Source: a virus. Taken from it: DNA of 28,783 nucleotides. Of this stretch, positions 15,204 to 22,655 are shown one piece after another. Under the pieces are notes generated by a model, which made no database searches, had not been told where the DNA came from, and worked only from the letters and a program-made list of their open reading frames with translations. How positions within the stretch are numbered: position 1 is the first letter of the stretch; each line of letters starts with the position of its first letter. The stretch spans positions 1 through 28,783 of the IMG/VR virus record IMGVR_UViG_3300009181_000263; one strand, given 5' to 3'. The position numbers were made by a program, and so were the translations under genes.

Positions 15204-15647
15204 CTAAATAAATTGAACCTCCAGCTCGTTCCCGTATGGGTTTATTTTAATATTATCGCCAGTTGCCTCATCCCACAAGCTTTTAAAGCGATTATCTGCC
15301 GACTTGAAAATCTTAATTGTAAGCTTAGCCTTATCATCAGAGGCATCATAAGCCTGAACTTCTACATCGGAAGCGATGCCTTCATTAATCATCCACTCTA
15401 AAGCCTCTTCTGCTGATAGTTTCATTTCAGCTAAAGTTTCTTGCGTTTTTGGCTGGTTTTTATAAGCCCAAAGACTTGAACCCATGTCAAGCCCAGTCCT
15501 AGAGCCTGCATTATTTCTAGTCTGCCCTTCGACTTCTTTATTCGTAAGCAAACTAACAAGAACCATAGAAGCAAGTCCACTTCCTGTAAGGAACTTTTCA
15601 AAGTCAAAATTTAAATTCTGATCGTATTTTTTAAGCAGATCGCTCAT
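15204..15647 (-). CDS. Mu gp46-like baseplate wedge protein
   Basis: 147 residues. DMGSSLWAYKNQPKTQETLAE (about 54-74) followed by AEEALEWMINEGIASDVEV (78-96) matches the Mu gp46 family (PF07409), where a 'GS-x-LW' and 'AL-x-W-L/M' pair is conserved. The protein resembles gp25/W-type wedge subunits that start sheath assembly. It overlaps the M15-like gene by 4 bases (ATGA) and directly precedes the gp47-like gene, in canonical order. Confidence 0.87.
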   Translation of the reverse strand: MSDLLKKYDQNLNFDFEKFLTGSGLASMVLVSLLTNKEVEGQTRNNAGSRTGLDMGSSLWAYKNQPKTQETLAEMKLSAEEALEWMINEGIASDVEVQAYDASDDKAKLTIKIFKSADNRFKSLWDEATGDNIKINPYGNELEVQFI

Positions 15648-16111
15648 ACAGTGAAGTCCTCATCTGGAACGCCATCACCGACGTGATTAAAGCCCAATCT
15701 TCTATGTAAATAAGTTTCCCCTTGAACAAAATCGGAGAAGAAGCTGTGCAGCTCTTCCTTCGTCATATCTGGGCTAGTGAAGTCATTTGCTGAAATAATC
15801 CTATCAAATAAACCTTGAAGAACAGTTCTCCATATATGCAGCGAGTTAGGCGAAGCACCGTCAATCGTTGCATTATATTCTCTAGAACGCCACCCAGATG
15901 TAATTTTCAGGCGGACACGCCTTCCAGTCCTCATTACTAGATAATCTGAAAAGGCTTGAGCATAGCCCATGCGATAGCAGCCGATTAATAAGATCCCAAG
16001 AGAAACGTCCACCACTCTGTGAATGATCTCTCCCAGTGTAAAGTTGCCAGAACGCAATCTTAGAGCTAATTCCGTGATATTAGGCGGCAGCTTAAAGGAA
16101 AAAATATCCAT
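15644..16111 (-). CDS. M15-like (D-Ala-D-Ala carboxypeptidase/endolysin-like) protein, active site altered
   Basis: 155 residues. KITSGWRSREYNATIDGASPN (69-89) with SLH (90-92) is the signature of phage M15A peptidases (PF08291), which cleave peptidoglycan peptides. In the family the zinc motif is S-x-H-x6-D; here H92 is present but position 99 is Gln and no Asp stands seven residues after the His. The C-terminal HRRLGFNHVGDG (136-147) could supply the last His. It may be inactive, or use another ligand such as D103. It is inserted between gp45- and gp46-like genes, where Mu has no gene. It is preceded by a 28-base gap and a TATAAT with no Shine-Dalgarno. Confidence 0.65.
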   Translation of the reverse strand: MDIFSFKLPPNITELALRLRSGNFTLGEIIHRVVDVSLGILLIGCYRMGYAQAFSDYLVMRTGRRVRLKITSGWRSREYNATIDGASPNSLHIWRTVLQGLFDRIISANDFTSPDMTKEELHSFFSDFVQGETYLHRRLGFNHVGDGVPDEDFTV

Positions 16112-16123
16112 AAGGTCATTATA
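16112..16123 (-). promoter_or_regulatory. Candidate leaderless promoter for the M15-like gene
   Basis: On the minus strand a perfect TATAAT (16123-16118) is followed by six bases and then the ATG at 16111, so RNA would begin at the start codon. No Shine-Dalgarno is present. The -35 region (around 16141-16146, GAGTTA) is weak. The 28-base intergenic gap is among the longest in this otherwise overlapping operon. Confidence 0.45.
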
Positions 16124-16139
16124 CTAGCTTTGTATTGTT

Positions 16140-16589
16140 TTAACTCATTGCAGGGGAAGGCGTCGGGCCACCTCCATGAGTGTGTCCATTGTACTGGCTT
16201 CTCATCTCAGCCATAGAGCCATTAGCATCCGAAACATTGCCCGTCACTGTTAAATTCCCCTGAATGGCAACATTGCCAGCAATTGCAATCGAGCCATCTT
16301 GCTTTAGTGTTATAGAATTGCCATAGACGGTGTAAAGCTCTAATTCACCTTCAAGAAGCGTGCCTCGCTCAAAGAACTTAGTAAAAACGCCTAAAAAAAT
16401 AAGATCATTCGCTTGACCATTCGGAGCTAGAACTAAGCCTCTAGTCTCTAATGGAATATTAGACCTAACTCCGTAAGGTTCGATCTTAGAAACGCCGCTC
16501 CGTGCCACGCCTTCGAGCGAGATCTGCAACTGATCTATCTTTTGCTTAAGAACGGTACAAAACTCTATTAATCTTGCTGAAACACTCAT
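16140..16589 (-). CDS. Baseplate spike, Mu gp45/P2 gpV-like
   Basis: 149 residues, the tail spike that pierces the outer membrane. An OB-fold-like first part (about 1-85) carries the EPYGVRSNIPLETRGLVLAP segment; a repetitive beta-helix shaft follows (ITLKQDGSIAIAGNVAIQGN and NLTVTGNVS, 93-120). The tip has GHTHGGG, with H136 and H138 as the metal-binding H-x-H pair known from P2 and phi92 spikes. The length fits short Mu-type spikes. It lies directly after the gp44-like hub gene, overlapping it by 4 bases. Confidence 0.9.
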   Translation of the reverse strand: MSVSARLIEFCTVLKQKIDQLQISLEGVARSGVSKIEPYGVRSNIPLETRGLVLAPNGQANDLIFLGVFTKFFERGTLLEGELELYTVYGNSITLKQDGSIAIAGNVAIQGNLTVTGNVSDANGSMAEMRSQYNGHTHGGGPTPSPAMS

Positions 16590-17629
16590 GGGTTTATGAT
16601 CTTAAGACTGCCTGCCTTTGAAGCTTTTCCTGTTTTTTTTGTTTTTGGTTTTTTAGCGATTTCTGGTTTTGCTAAAAACTCGTTCGGCTCAGATAAAGCT
16701 AATTCTATAGAGTGTCCTTGACCCTCTGCATAATTAAGCTTAACCGACTTAACCATGTAAACGCCGCTCAGATCAGGAGAATCAGGATAATTTAAATTTA
16801 CTTGCTTATTAATATCAACGATCTGATTTTCAAAAATCCACGAAGCCGCAGGTATAGCCACCTTAAGAGATGCAGATCTCGCTGCTCTTACAGCTACTTC
16901 AAAATTAGCTATCGCTTGAAGCTCTGCCAGCGTGGATTTCTTTTGCGATTTGATAACTAAAGGCGAGTATCCTATCGCATTAGGATCTTTAGCGACCGCT
17001 CGCTGAAAGCTTTTTTCTGTTTCTGAAATAACTTGTATCTCTGAAAATACGTCCTGCATTTCTCTTGAATATTCTATGCTCTCAACGTTCTTCCCAAGAT
17101 CAAGCTTAAAACTACTGCCCGATAGATTTCTATCTATAATAGCGATATCGCCGCTAGGAGTGTCTATCATCAATAGCCCATTATCCTTAATAAGTTTATC
17201 TAAGGCGTCGAATACCGTCTCCGTGCTATCTATAGAGAATTTTGCAATCTGCGGATTCTTGGATATACTTGAAACCTTTATGCCAAATGGCTTCAATAAC
17301 GCTTCTACAATAGAACTTAATTTTGCTTTATTAAAAGTCTTCACGCCAAGATGCATGCATCTTGCAAGATTGAAGGTTTTACTTCTGAACTGGAACTGTA
17401 TCTGAGTTTCATCCGCTTGGACTCTGTTATCTGCGAAGCACGAACCCGTGAAGACTAGCCTGTTCTCGTGATATAGCTGAACCTGACCGCTTAGATCAAT
17501 AGATGAGCCAGCAGCTAAGATCATCTCCACGTCAACGACACTTACTAATTCGTCTATGGATCTGGTTAGCGAAACATTTCTTAGCTTATTGTATTCGCCG
17601 CCAGAAGATGATCTTAATAAAAAACTCAT
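16586..17629 (-). CDS. Baseplate hub, Mu gp44-like (gp27/late-control-D type)
   Basis: 347 residues, similar in order and composition to Mu gp44 (P), the hub ring that carries the spike. The opening beta region VSLTRSIDELVSVVDVEM (24-41), the FRSKTFNLARCMHLGVKTF stretch (about 81-99) and the late ESIEYSREMQDVFSEIQVI segment agree with the family. The C-terminus is a basic linker (AKPEIAKKPKTKKTGKASK) that may contact the spike or the tape measure. It overlaps both neighbours by 4 bases, and neighbour identities support the call. Confidence 0.85.
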   Translation of the reverse strand: MSFLLRSSSGGEYNKLRNVSLTRSIDELVSVVDVEMILAAGSSIDLSGQVQLYHENRLVFTGSCFADNRVQADETQIQFQFRSKTFNLARCMHLGVKTFNKAKLSSIVEALLKPFGIKVSSISKNPQIAKFSIDSTETVFDALDKLIKDNGLLMIDTPSGDIAIIDRNLSGSSFKLDLGKNVESIEYSREMQDVFSEIQVISETEKSFQRAVAKDPNAIGYSPLVIKSQKKSTLAELQAIANFEVAVRAARSASLKVAIPAASWIFENQIVDINKQVNLNYPDSPDLSGVYMVKSVKLNYAEGQGHSIELALSEPNEFLAKPEIAKKPKTKKTGKASKAGSLKIINP

Positions 17630-18834
17630 ACAAGCACCTGAATTACTTCCTTCTCTATCCTCATGGGATTGGTTATAGAATTGCGTTTTACGACCGACTC
17701 GAAATCATCTTTAGTAATATTATTGCTATATAGTACATCTACTATATTCTTATTTTTAACATTTTCAATTAAACCCAAATTCGGTAAATCCTCGGCTACT
17801 AAAGGGATATGAAATGAAACCTTGTTTATAAAATCGCTGATAATCAAACTCGGTTCATATTCCAGTCCTTGATCTGGCTCCTGCATTTCAGAAACGGTTT
17901 TAATTACATCGTCCTTAAATAAAATCGCTTCTTCGTATGACTCAAATGTAATGTCTGGGATTGAATCACTGATCTCGGCGACTATTAATATCTTAATAGC
18001 AGTATCGACTGCTATTACATTCTGATTATGATTAGCACCGTCTTTAGTATTAGTATTTATTTTTTTAGGCTTTTTTAAAATTGCTGGCTTAAGCTCAGAG
18101 ACATAGACTTTTTCATTTGTCGAAATTTGAGACATATAACTAAACGTCGTAGTCAAGGAGCTAAAAATACTGGACGCAGTATTAACACTTGGAACGCTTG
18201 AGAGGACGCCATTCAATAAAGTTAAGTTATTAGAATAGGCTGTATTTCCAGTGCCTGCGACCAAATTCTCAACAAACCTAGCACTAGACAGCATGCCATT
18301 TAAAAAGCCATTAAGCCCAAGAACTGGCTTTCTCGCTCCATCTCTTGCAAACTCTGAAACTCGCTTCAGAACTGTATTTTTTTCTAAAATGCCGCTAGCT
18401 GAAGTTCTTAGCCTCGTACTTAGATTTCCAAAATCCTGAATGGCAGAGCTTCTCGGCTTTTCAAATATAGGCAATCCTGCTTTTAAAAACGAAATTCTAA
18501 ATTTAATAGTGTCTTGATAAGCTTCATCGACCGTGACCGAGCTGTTCTCAACGTGAACCTTAATTCTGCCTGCGTAATATGGATGCTGATAATCGCCCGA
18601 GCCTTTTTGCTCACAGGCTTTTTTAAGTCTTGCCCACTGCTGTTGAGCCGTATTCCCAAGAAGCAAGCCATCTATAGTAAATCTATTTTGAAGGACAGAA
18701 ACTTCCTCAACGGCATAATCATCAGAGCCAGCTATCCGCTTAGTTACTAAGACTCGCCCGATATCCTCATCGCTAAATGAAACGACTTCAAATGGTATGC
18801 CCCTAAAACTAGCGTTGTAACTTTCCCAAGCCAT
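17626..18834 (-). CDS. Mu gp43-like tail protein (DNA circularization N-terminal domain)
   Basis: 402 residues. The first 115 residues (ASFRGIPFEVVSFSDEDIGR, later YAVEEVSVLQNRFTIDGLLL and HPYYAGRIKVHV) match the DNA_circ_N family (PF07157). It is found in Mu gp43 and relatives and serves as a tail/baseplate distribution protein, despite its historic name. The remainder is a longer helical region typical of the family. It sits between tape measure and hub exactly as in Mu, and the start is 5 bases after the tape-measure stop. Confidence 0.87.
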   Translation of the reverse strand: MAWESYNASFRGIPFEVVSFSDEDIGRVLVTKRIAGSDDYAVEEVSVLQNRFTIDGLLLGNTAQQQWARLKKACEQKGSGDYQHPYYAGRIKVHVENSSVTVDEAYQDTIKFRISFLKAGLPIFEKPRSSAIQDFGNLSTRLRTSASGILEKNTVLKRVSEFARDGARKPVLGLNGFLNGMLSSARFVENLVAGTGNTAYSNNLTLLNGVLSSVPSVNTASSIFSSLTTTFSYMSQISTNEKVYVSELKPAILKKPKKINTNTKDGANHNQNVIAVDTAIKILIVAEISDSIPDITFESYEEAILFKDDVIKTVSEMQEPDQGLEYEPSLIISDFINKVSFHIPLVAEDLPNLGLIENVKNKNIVDVLYSNNITKDDFESVVKRNSITNPMRIEKEVIQVLV

Positions 18835-18839
18835 GATAC

Positions 18840-20261
18840 CTAAGAGCTTTGAGCAATCCTCCCAGTCTTAATATTATTTTTGTCGATCTTAAATCCTTGA
18901 GAGGATTTGACTTTAGTTTCATTCGTGCCATTTTTGACATCTACAGTTATGGCTAGATTAGCTTGCTGAGCTGGTGCGGATGGTTTACTTAGTGGCGAAT
19001 TAGTAAACGATTGAGTTCCCGAGAGTATTTCAGGCGGCGTTATTTTTTGCAATTTTGGGACTAAAGCTATAGAACTATTTTGAACGGCTTTAATCATGTC
19101 GGGAAGCTGCTTATCAAAGCCATTAAACTTCGCATCAACAACAAAACTATGTCGCTGAGTGATAAAGTCGATTACCTTACCGATTGGCCCTAGCATATCT
19201 TCTAGAAGCTGGTTTACTGATTTCAAGATCAAAGCCCATGCCTGAGTAGCGGAGCTTAGATCATTAACCTTAACTCGCGAAGTTACTGAAAGCCATGCCG
19301 CATATATCTCCCATATGACTTTAACAATCAATGAAAGTAAATCCCAGATTGGCTTCACGAAGCCGTAAATATCCTTAGCCGCAAACGCCACGCCTTGAGC
19401 CAAGATTAAAGCCAGCTCGTAAATTACTTTTAATGTTGCTTTCAAATTTTCTAAAGTTTCAGGATCTATATTATCAAGTGCTTTTTTTAGATCCCCCATC
19501 GCTAGGATAAAGCTATCAGCTATGTCCTTAACATCGAAGACATCAGCCAAGACACGCCCTAATGAAGCTAAAGCAAGATCAACCGAATCTAAGATATTAG
19601 CCCACTTACCGCCAAGTGTCTTAGAAAGCTCTGCCATTGCATTGTTAAAACTGCCCGTCCTAATCGAATTAATTGCTGCATTGAACAGCTTAAAATCTAC
19701 AGCCCCATCGCTTACGGCTTTGCGGATATCGCCGTAAGATTTACCTGTCATCTCTGCGATTCTCTTGATTACTGGAATGCCTCGATCTTCAAACTTATCA
19801 AGCTCGATCAAAGTAGCTTTATTAGCGTTCTTTATACGCCCGAATGGAGTTACAAGCTCCGCAACATCGACACCAACGCCAGCAGATAAGTCTCCAAGAA
19901 GCGTAAGCTGGGGAATCAGCTCGTCGACTGAGCTTCCGAATGCTAATAACTGAACTGCATTTTCGCTTAAGCCTTTCAAACTAAACGGCGTAGCCGCTGC
20001 AAAATCTGCAAGGGTCTTAGCTAGAGCCTTTCCCTTTTCTGCTGAGCCTAACAAGCCTTTAAACTTAACTTCAAGCGTTTCAAAATCTGCGGCGTTTTTT
20101 AAAGCAGCAACGCCTATCCCAGCTAAAGCCGCACCAATAGCCGCACCAGCCACAGCAGCAACATTTTTTAAATCGCTCAAGCCTTTATTTACGTCCTTAA
20201 ACGCTGGCCCTGTGCGATTTATTGCATCGAATATTATTTTTAATGGGAACGATTCAGCCAT
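18840..20261 (-). CDS. Tail tape measure protein
   Basis: 473 residues setting tail length. Features are an N-terminal Ala/Gly-rich hydrophobic helix (VAAVAGAAIGAALAGIGVAA, about 34-53), a tape-measure-like helical region (TLADFAAATPFSLKGLSENA and ELVTPFGRIKNA), and hydrophobic segments around 275-325. The C-terminal third is polar and disordered-looking. At roughly 1.5 Angstrom per residue a tail of about 70 nm would follow, which is short for a contractile phage; this is an estimate from the known ruler rule. It starts inside the end of the frameshifted chaperone frame. Confidence 0.9.
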   Translation of the reverse strand: MAESFPLKIIFDAINRTGPAFKDVNKGLSDLKNVAAVAGAAIGAALAGIGVAALKNAADFETLEVKFKGLLGSAEKGKALAKTLADFAAATPFSLKGLSENAVQLLAFGSSVDELIPQLTLLGDLSAGVGVDVAELVTPFGRIKNANKATLIELDKFEDRGIPVIKRIAEMTGKSYGDIRKAVSDGAVDFKLFNAAINSIRTGSFNNAMAELSKTLGGKWANILDSVDLALASLGRVLADVFDVKDIADSFILAMGDLKKALDNIDPETLENLKATLKVIYELALILAQGVAFAAKDIYGFVKPIWDLLSLIVKVIWEIYAAWLSVTSRVKVNDLSSATQAWALILKSVNQLLEDMLGPIGKVIDFITQRHSFVVDAKFNGFDKQLPDMIKAVQNSSIALVPKLQKITPPEILSGTQSFTNSPLSKPSAPAQQANLAITVDVKNGTNETKVKSSQGFKIDKNNIKTGRIAQSS

Positions 20262-20783
20262 GATTTTTAGCTCTTATTTTCTCGATCATGTTTTTAACTT
20301 CAAGAAAATATAATGCCTCCTCATCCGTAATCCTTGCTAGATCAAGCTTTACAAGATCCCAAGCCATTAAGCTGAGGTCACTGTAAAATCTCGAAATGCC
20401 GCAAAAAACCCGACTGCTAACAGCTTTCCCACCACTGAAAGAACCTTCAGATTATCCGCCAGTTTTAATTTCTCAATAAATTCAGCACTGGTGCCTGTAA
20501 GCTTTCCAGCGACTACGCACAATGCCAGCCTAGTCGCATAGTTGATTTTAAGAGCGTTTATAAATTCACCAGTAAGATTAATATAGACTTCTTGATTTGC
20601 GTCCGACTCGACCGCTTTAAAGTTAATCTTAGAAAGCTTTTCAAAGTCTAATGCTCTTACGAAATCTAAGATATCGACTTTGCTTAAGTCTTCGCCGAGC
20701 GGCTCTCTTACGTTTAACTCAGTGATTGGCTTATCACTATATATATATTCTTGCGATAGTTTAATTAGTTGATTCAACTTCAA
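20254..20783 (-). CDS. Tail assembly chaperone, -1 frameshift long form (G-T type)
   Basis: Predicted 176-residue product. Reading follows the short chaperone to G119-K120, slips -1 at GGGAAAG (20430-20424), then continues without a stop for 56 codons to TGA 20256-20254. The extension ends in a helical, charged part (MAWDLVKLDLARITDEEALY, then FLEVKNMIEKIRAKNHG) that overlaps the tape-measure start by 8 bases. The heptamer is in the right phase (G GGA AAG) and is identical to lambda's G-GT site. The long form of this family binds the tape measure while the tube assembles. An alternative is independent start of the last 37 codons at ATG 20367-20365, but no Shine-Dalgarno is there. Confidence 0.75.
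20367..20783 (-). CDS. Tail assembly chaperone, short form (G-like)
   Basis: 138 residues in zero frame, ending GFFAAFRDFTVTSA. It has the size and place (between tube and tape measure) of the lambda G and Mu gp41 assembly chaperones. The mostly helical protein begins MKLNQLIKLSQEYIYSDKPI and overlaps the tube gene by 23 bases. It is the product when the ribosome does not slip at codon 120. No sequence family is unambiguous; the assignment rests on synteny and the frameshift signal. Confidence 0.78.
   Translation of the reverse strand: MKLNQLIKLSQEYIYSDKPITELNVREPLGEDLSKVDILDFVRALDFEKLSKINFKAVESDANQEVYINLTGEFINALKINYATRLALCVVAGKLTGTSAEFIEKLKLADNLKVLSVVGKLLAVGFFAAFRDFTVTSA
20424..20430 (-). 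promoter_or_regulatory. Programmed -1 frameshift slippery site GGGAAAG
   Basis: On the minus strand the heptamer reads GGGAAAG with zero-frame codons GGA (from 20429) and AAG. Both tRNAs can re-pair after a one-base backward slip to GGG AAA. It is the same heptamer as in the lambda G-T tail gene and sits 19 codons before the zero-frame stop, with the -1 frame open beyond. The downstream stimulatory structure was not evaluated. Confidence 0.78.
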
Positions 20784-21150
20784 TTTCTCCTACTGATAAG
20801 CTTACATTAGCAATTTCACCAGTGCTTAGATTTTCTCTCGGCAAATCGCCCTTGAGAAAACATTTTAAAGCTCTAACGACTTTAGTCGCCGTTCTTAAAA
20901 CCACCGTAGAGCCGCCCGAAGTCATCTTAGATTTAAACTCATTGATTATATTTAAAGCACTTTGATTCTCAGTTGCTAGAATCGGGAGCGTAAGCTCCCC
21001 ATTCTGCCAGCGGCTTATTGCGACCGTTTTGCGAGTCGCTAGATTCGTTTCTTCAAACCTAATGCCAGCAGGCATATACTCAACGCCCTCGCCGACATCA
21101 AACGGCTTTCCGTTTACTGTTGCCTCGTAAATTATACCTGCGATTTCCAT
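20761..21150 (-). CDS. Tail tube protein (Mu gp40/gpM-like)
   Basis: 129 residues, beta-rich (IRFEETNLATRKTVAISRWQ, then ELTLPILATENQSALNIINE), the size of contractile-tail tube subunits that form the inner channel. It follows the sheath gene after 12 bases and precedes the chaperone, the standard sheath-tube-chaperone-tape order. No family signature is decisive in itself, so synteny carries much of the weight. Confidence 0.8.
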   Translation of the reverse strand: MEIAGIIYEATVNGKPFDVGEGVEYMPAGIRFEETNLATRKTVAISRWQNGELTLPILATENQSALNIINEFKSKMTSGGSTVVLRTATKVVRALKCFLKGDLPRENLSTGEIANVSLSVGEIEVESTN

Positions 21151-21162
21151 AATTAAAACTCC

Positions 21163-22617
21163 TTAAAGAACCAGCTCCAGACCTAGAGCTAAAATATATA
21201 CACTATTAGAATAATTCACTTTAGCTAGTATATCAAACCTATCAGCTGAAGCCCTAGTCACTTGGAGAGTGCTTTTAAACTCTGCTAAGTTTTCAATATA
21301 CGCTCCTTGAGCAAGCTCTAAACCAGCTTGAGACATTGCTGCCTTTAAAATATTAGTGTTTACCAGTGGCACAGATGAATTAGCTGGCTGAGGTAAATCT
21401 TCATCATAACTAACAGCATTTTGAAACTGTTTTAAAGCTTTTTGAAAATACCATACGGCATAACTCTGTCCCAGTAAGAAACTAAAATCATCGAACTTAG
21501 TAGTTTCTTGACCATCCTCAGTCGTAGCCGATGTTCTATAGCGATCAATGAAAACCTGCTCGTTCATTATCTTATCAACGCTGCCGCCATCCGCTAAAAT
21601 ACTTTCTCTCTCAGCTCTTGAATACCTATCTACTGCTGGAGCTGGAAGATCATCAGGAATTAGCTCTTCGCTAGTTCCAAGTGCTGGCTTAATTTGTGCA
21701 GAATAAGCCAAGAACGCCATATCATAAGCCGCTCGTTCGAAATTAGGCATTACTTTGCCGTCGTTTGCTCTCACGGCGATTCTTGGCTGATTTATATTCG
21801 ACATGAATGTCGTAAAATTACCTGCTGTTGATGTCTTCCCGACTATACCTATAGAGTGCTGCATATAAGTAGCAGATGCCCTAGCTGTCAATTCGTTACC
21901 GATAAAATCAATTACTGTTTTCACTGGATCAGTGAATGCAATAAAATTATAATAATCTTCTCCCAAAATATCATTAATGGTCGATAGATCCGCGTTACCA
22001 GTTCCATTCGCGAAAGCTGTTATCGCAGCCGTGATTCCTGCTGGATTTGCTTCCCCTTGAAGGTAGTTTATTCTTACATTAAGTTCGTTACCGTAAATGC
22101 CATTATGTCTAGCCGTGATATTGACCAGAGATGGATCGACTCCATCCACCACTAAAGTGAAATTATTATCAAGAATTTTATTAAACTCGCTAACAATGCG
22201 AGTTGCAAGAACCGCATCTGTATCTCCGCTATTGACAGGAATTGAGCGAAAAGAACCTGCGATAAAAATATTAAGACTGCCAGATGCCGTCGCCGTGCCA
22301 GTTACGTTAATCGCGGCAGTCGCCTTAGCTCCAACTGGCTCAGTTACAGCGATAGCATAGAGAGCTGGAGCTCCTCTCTTGAAAGAAAAATATTTTTTAG
22401 CCATTTTATGAAGAATGGAACCTTCACCAAATAAAGCTTTAGCTTGAGACTCAGAAGCTATTTTTGCTGGAGTGTTTAAGCTTGCCGTTCCAGCATTAAG
22501 CTTGAAGCCAAGTATTAAAGACTTATACGGCTGAAGCCCTGCCTTAAAATTTGCGGTCTCTTTGAAACCTTCTACATAAATATTAGGTATTCTCGTTGTC
22601 GGCAGAATGGTACTCAT
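21163..22617 (-). CDS. Tail sheath protein (Mu gpL-like)
   Basis: 484 residues, the contractile outer tube. The N-terminus (PTTRIPNIYVEGFKETANFK) and early LFGEGSILHKMAKKYFS (about 63-79) are typical of Mu-like sheaths. The C-terminal third (VSYDEDLPQPANSSVPLVNT onward to the extended strand IYLALGLEL-type ending) carries the part that connects neighbours by strand exchange. The presence of a sheath makes this a myovirus-type or contractile tail. A candidate promoter (TTGACA at 22653-22648) stands just upstream. Confidence 0.92.
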   Translation of the reverse strand: MSTILPTTRIPNIYVEGFKETANFKAGLQPYKSLILGFKLNAGTASLNTPAKIASESQAKALFGEGSILHKMAKKYFSFKRGAPALYAIAVTEPVGAKATAAINVTGTATASGSLNIFIAGSFRSIPVNSGDTDAVLATRIVSEFNKILDNNFTLVVDGVDPSLVNITARHNGIYGNELNVRINYLQGEANPAGITAAITAFANGTGNADLSTINDILGEDYYNFIAFTDPVKTVIDFIGNELTARASATYMQHSIGIVGKTSTAGNFTTFMSNINQPRIAVRANDGKVMPNFERAAYDMAFLAYSAQIKPALGTSEELIPDDLPAPAVDRYSRAERESILADGGSVDKIMNEQVFIDRYRTSATTEDGQETTKFDDFSFLLGQSYAVWYFQKALKQFQNAVSYDEDLPQPANSSVPLVNTNILKAAMSQAGLELAQGAYIENLAEFKSTLQVTRASADRFDILAKVNYSNSVYILALGLELVL

Positions 22618-22653
22618 AATCTAAATCTTGATCTCCCCAAGCTGTTATGTCAA
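22618..22653 (-). promoter_or_regulatory. Candidate internal promoter before the sheath gene
   Basis: A perfect TTGACA (22653-22648, minus strand) is followed after 17 bases by a poor -10, CAAGAT (22630-22625), which would place the RNA start one base before the ATG. A GGGGAG lies 15 bases upstream of the ATG, too far to be a convincing ribosome site. Extra transcription would suit a major structural protein, but the -10 is weak. Confidence 0.3.
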
Positions 22654-22655
22654 GG

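Noticed and set aside
17076-17405. 109-codon plus-strand ORF within the hub gene
   Set aside because: Antisense shadow of the gp44-like gene.
20365-20373. Alternative slip at GGG TTT TTT near the chaperone's end
   Set aside because: The run is out of phase for tandem slippage (the first base does not match), while GGGAAAG upstream fits exactly.
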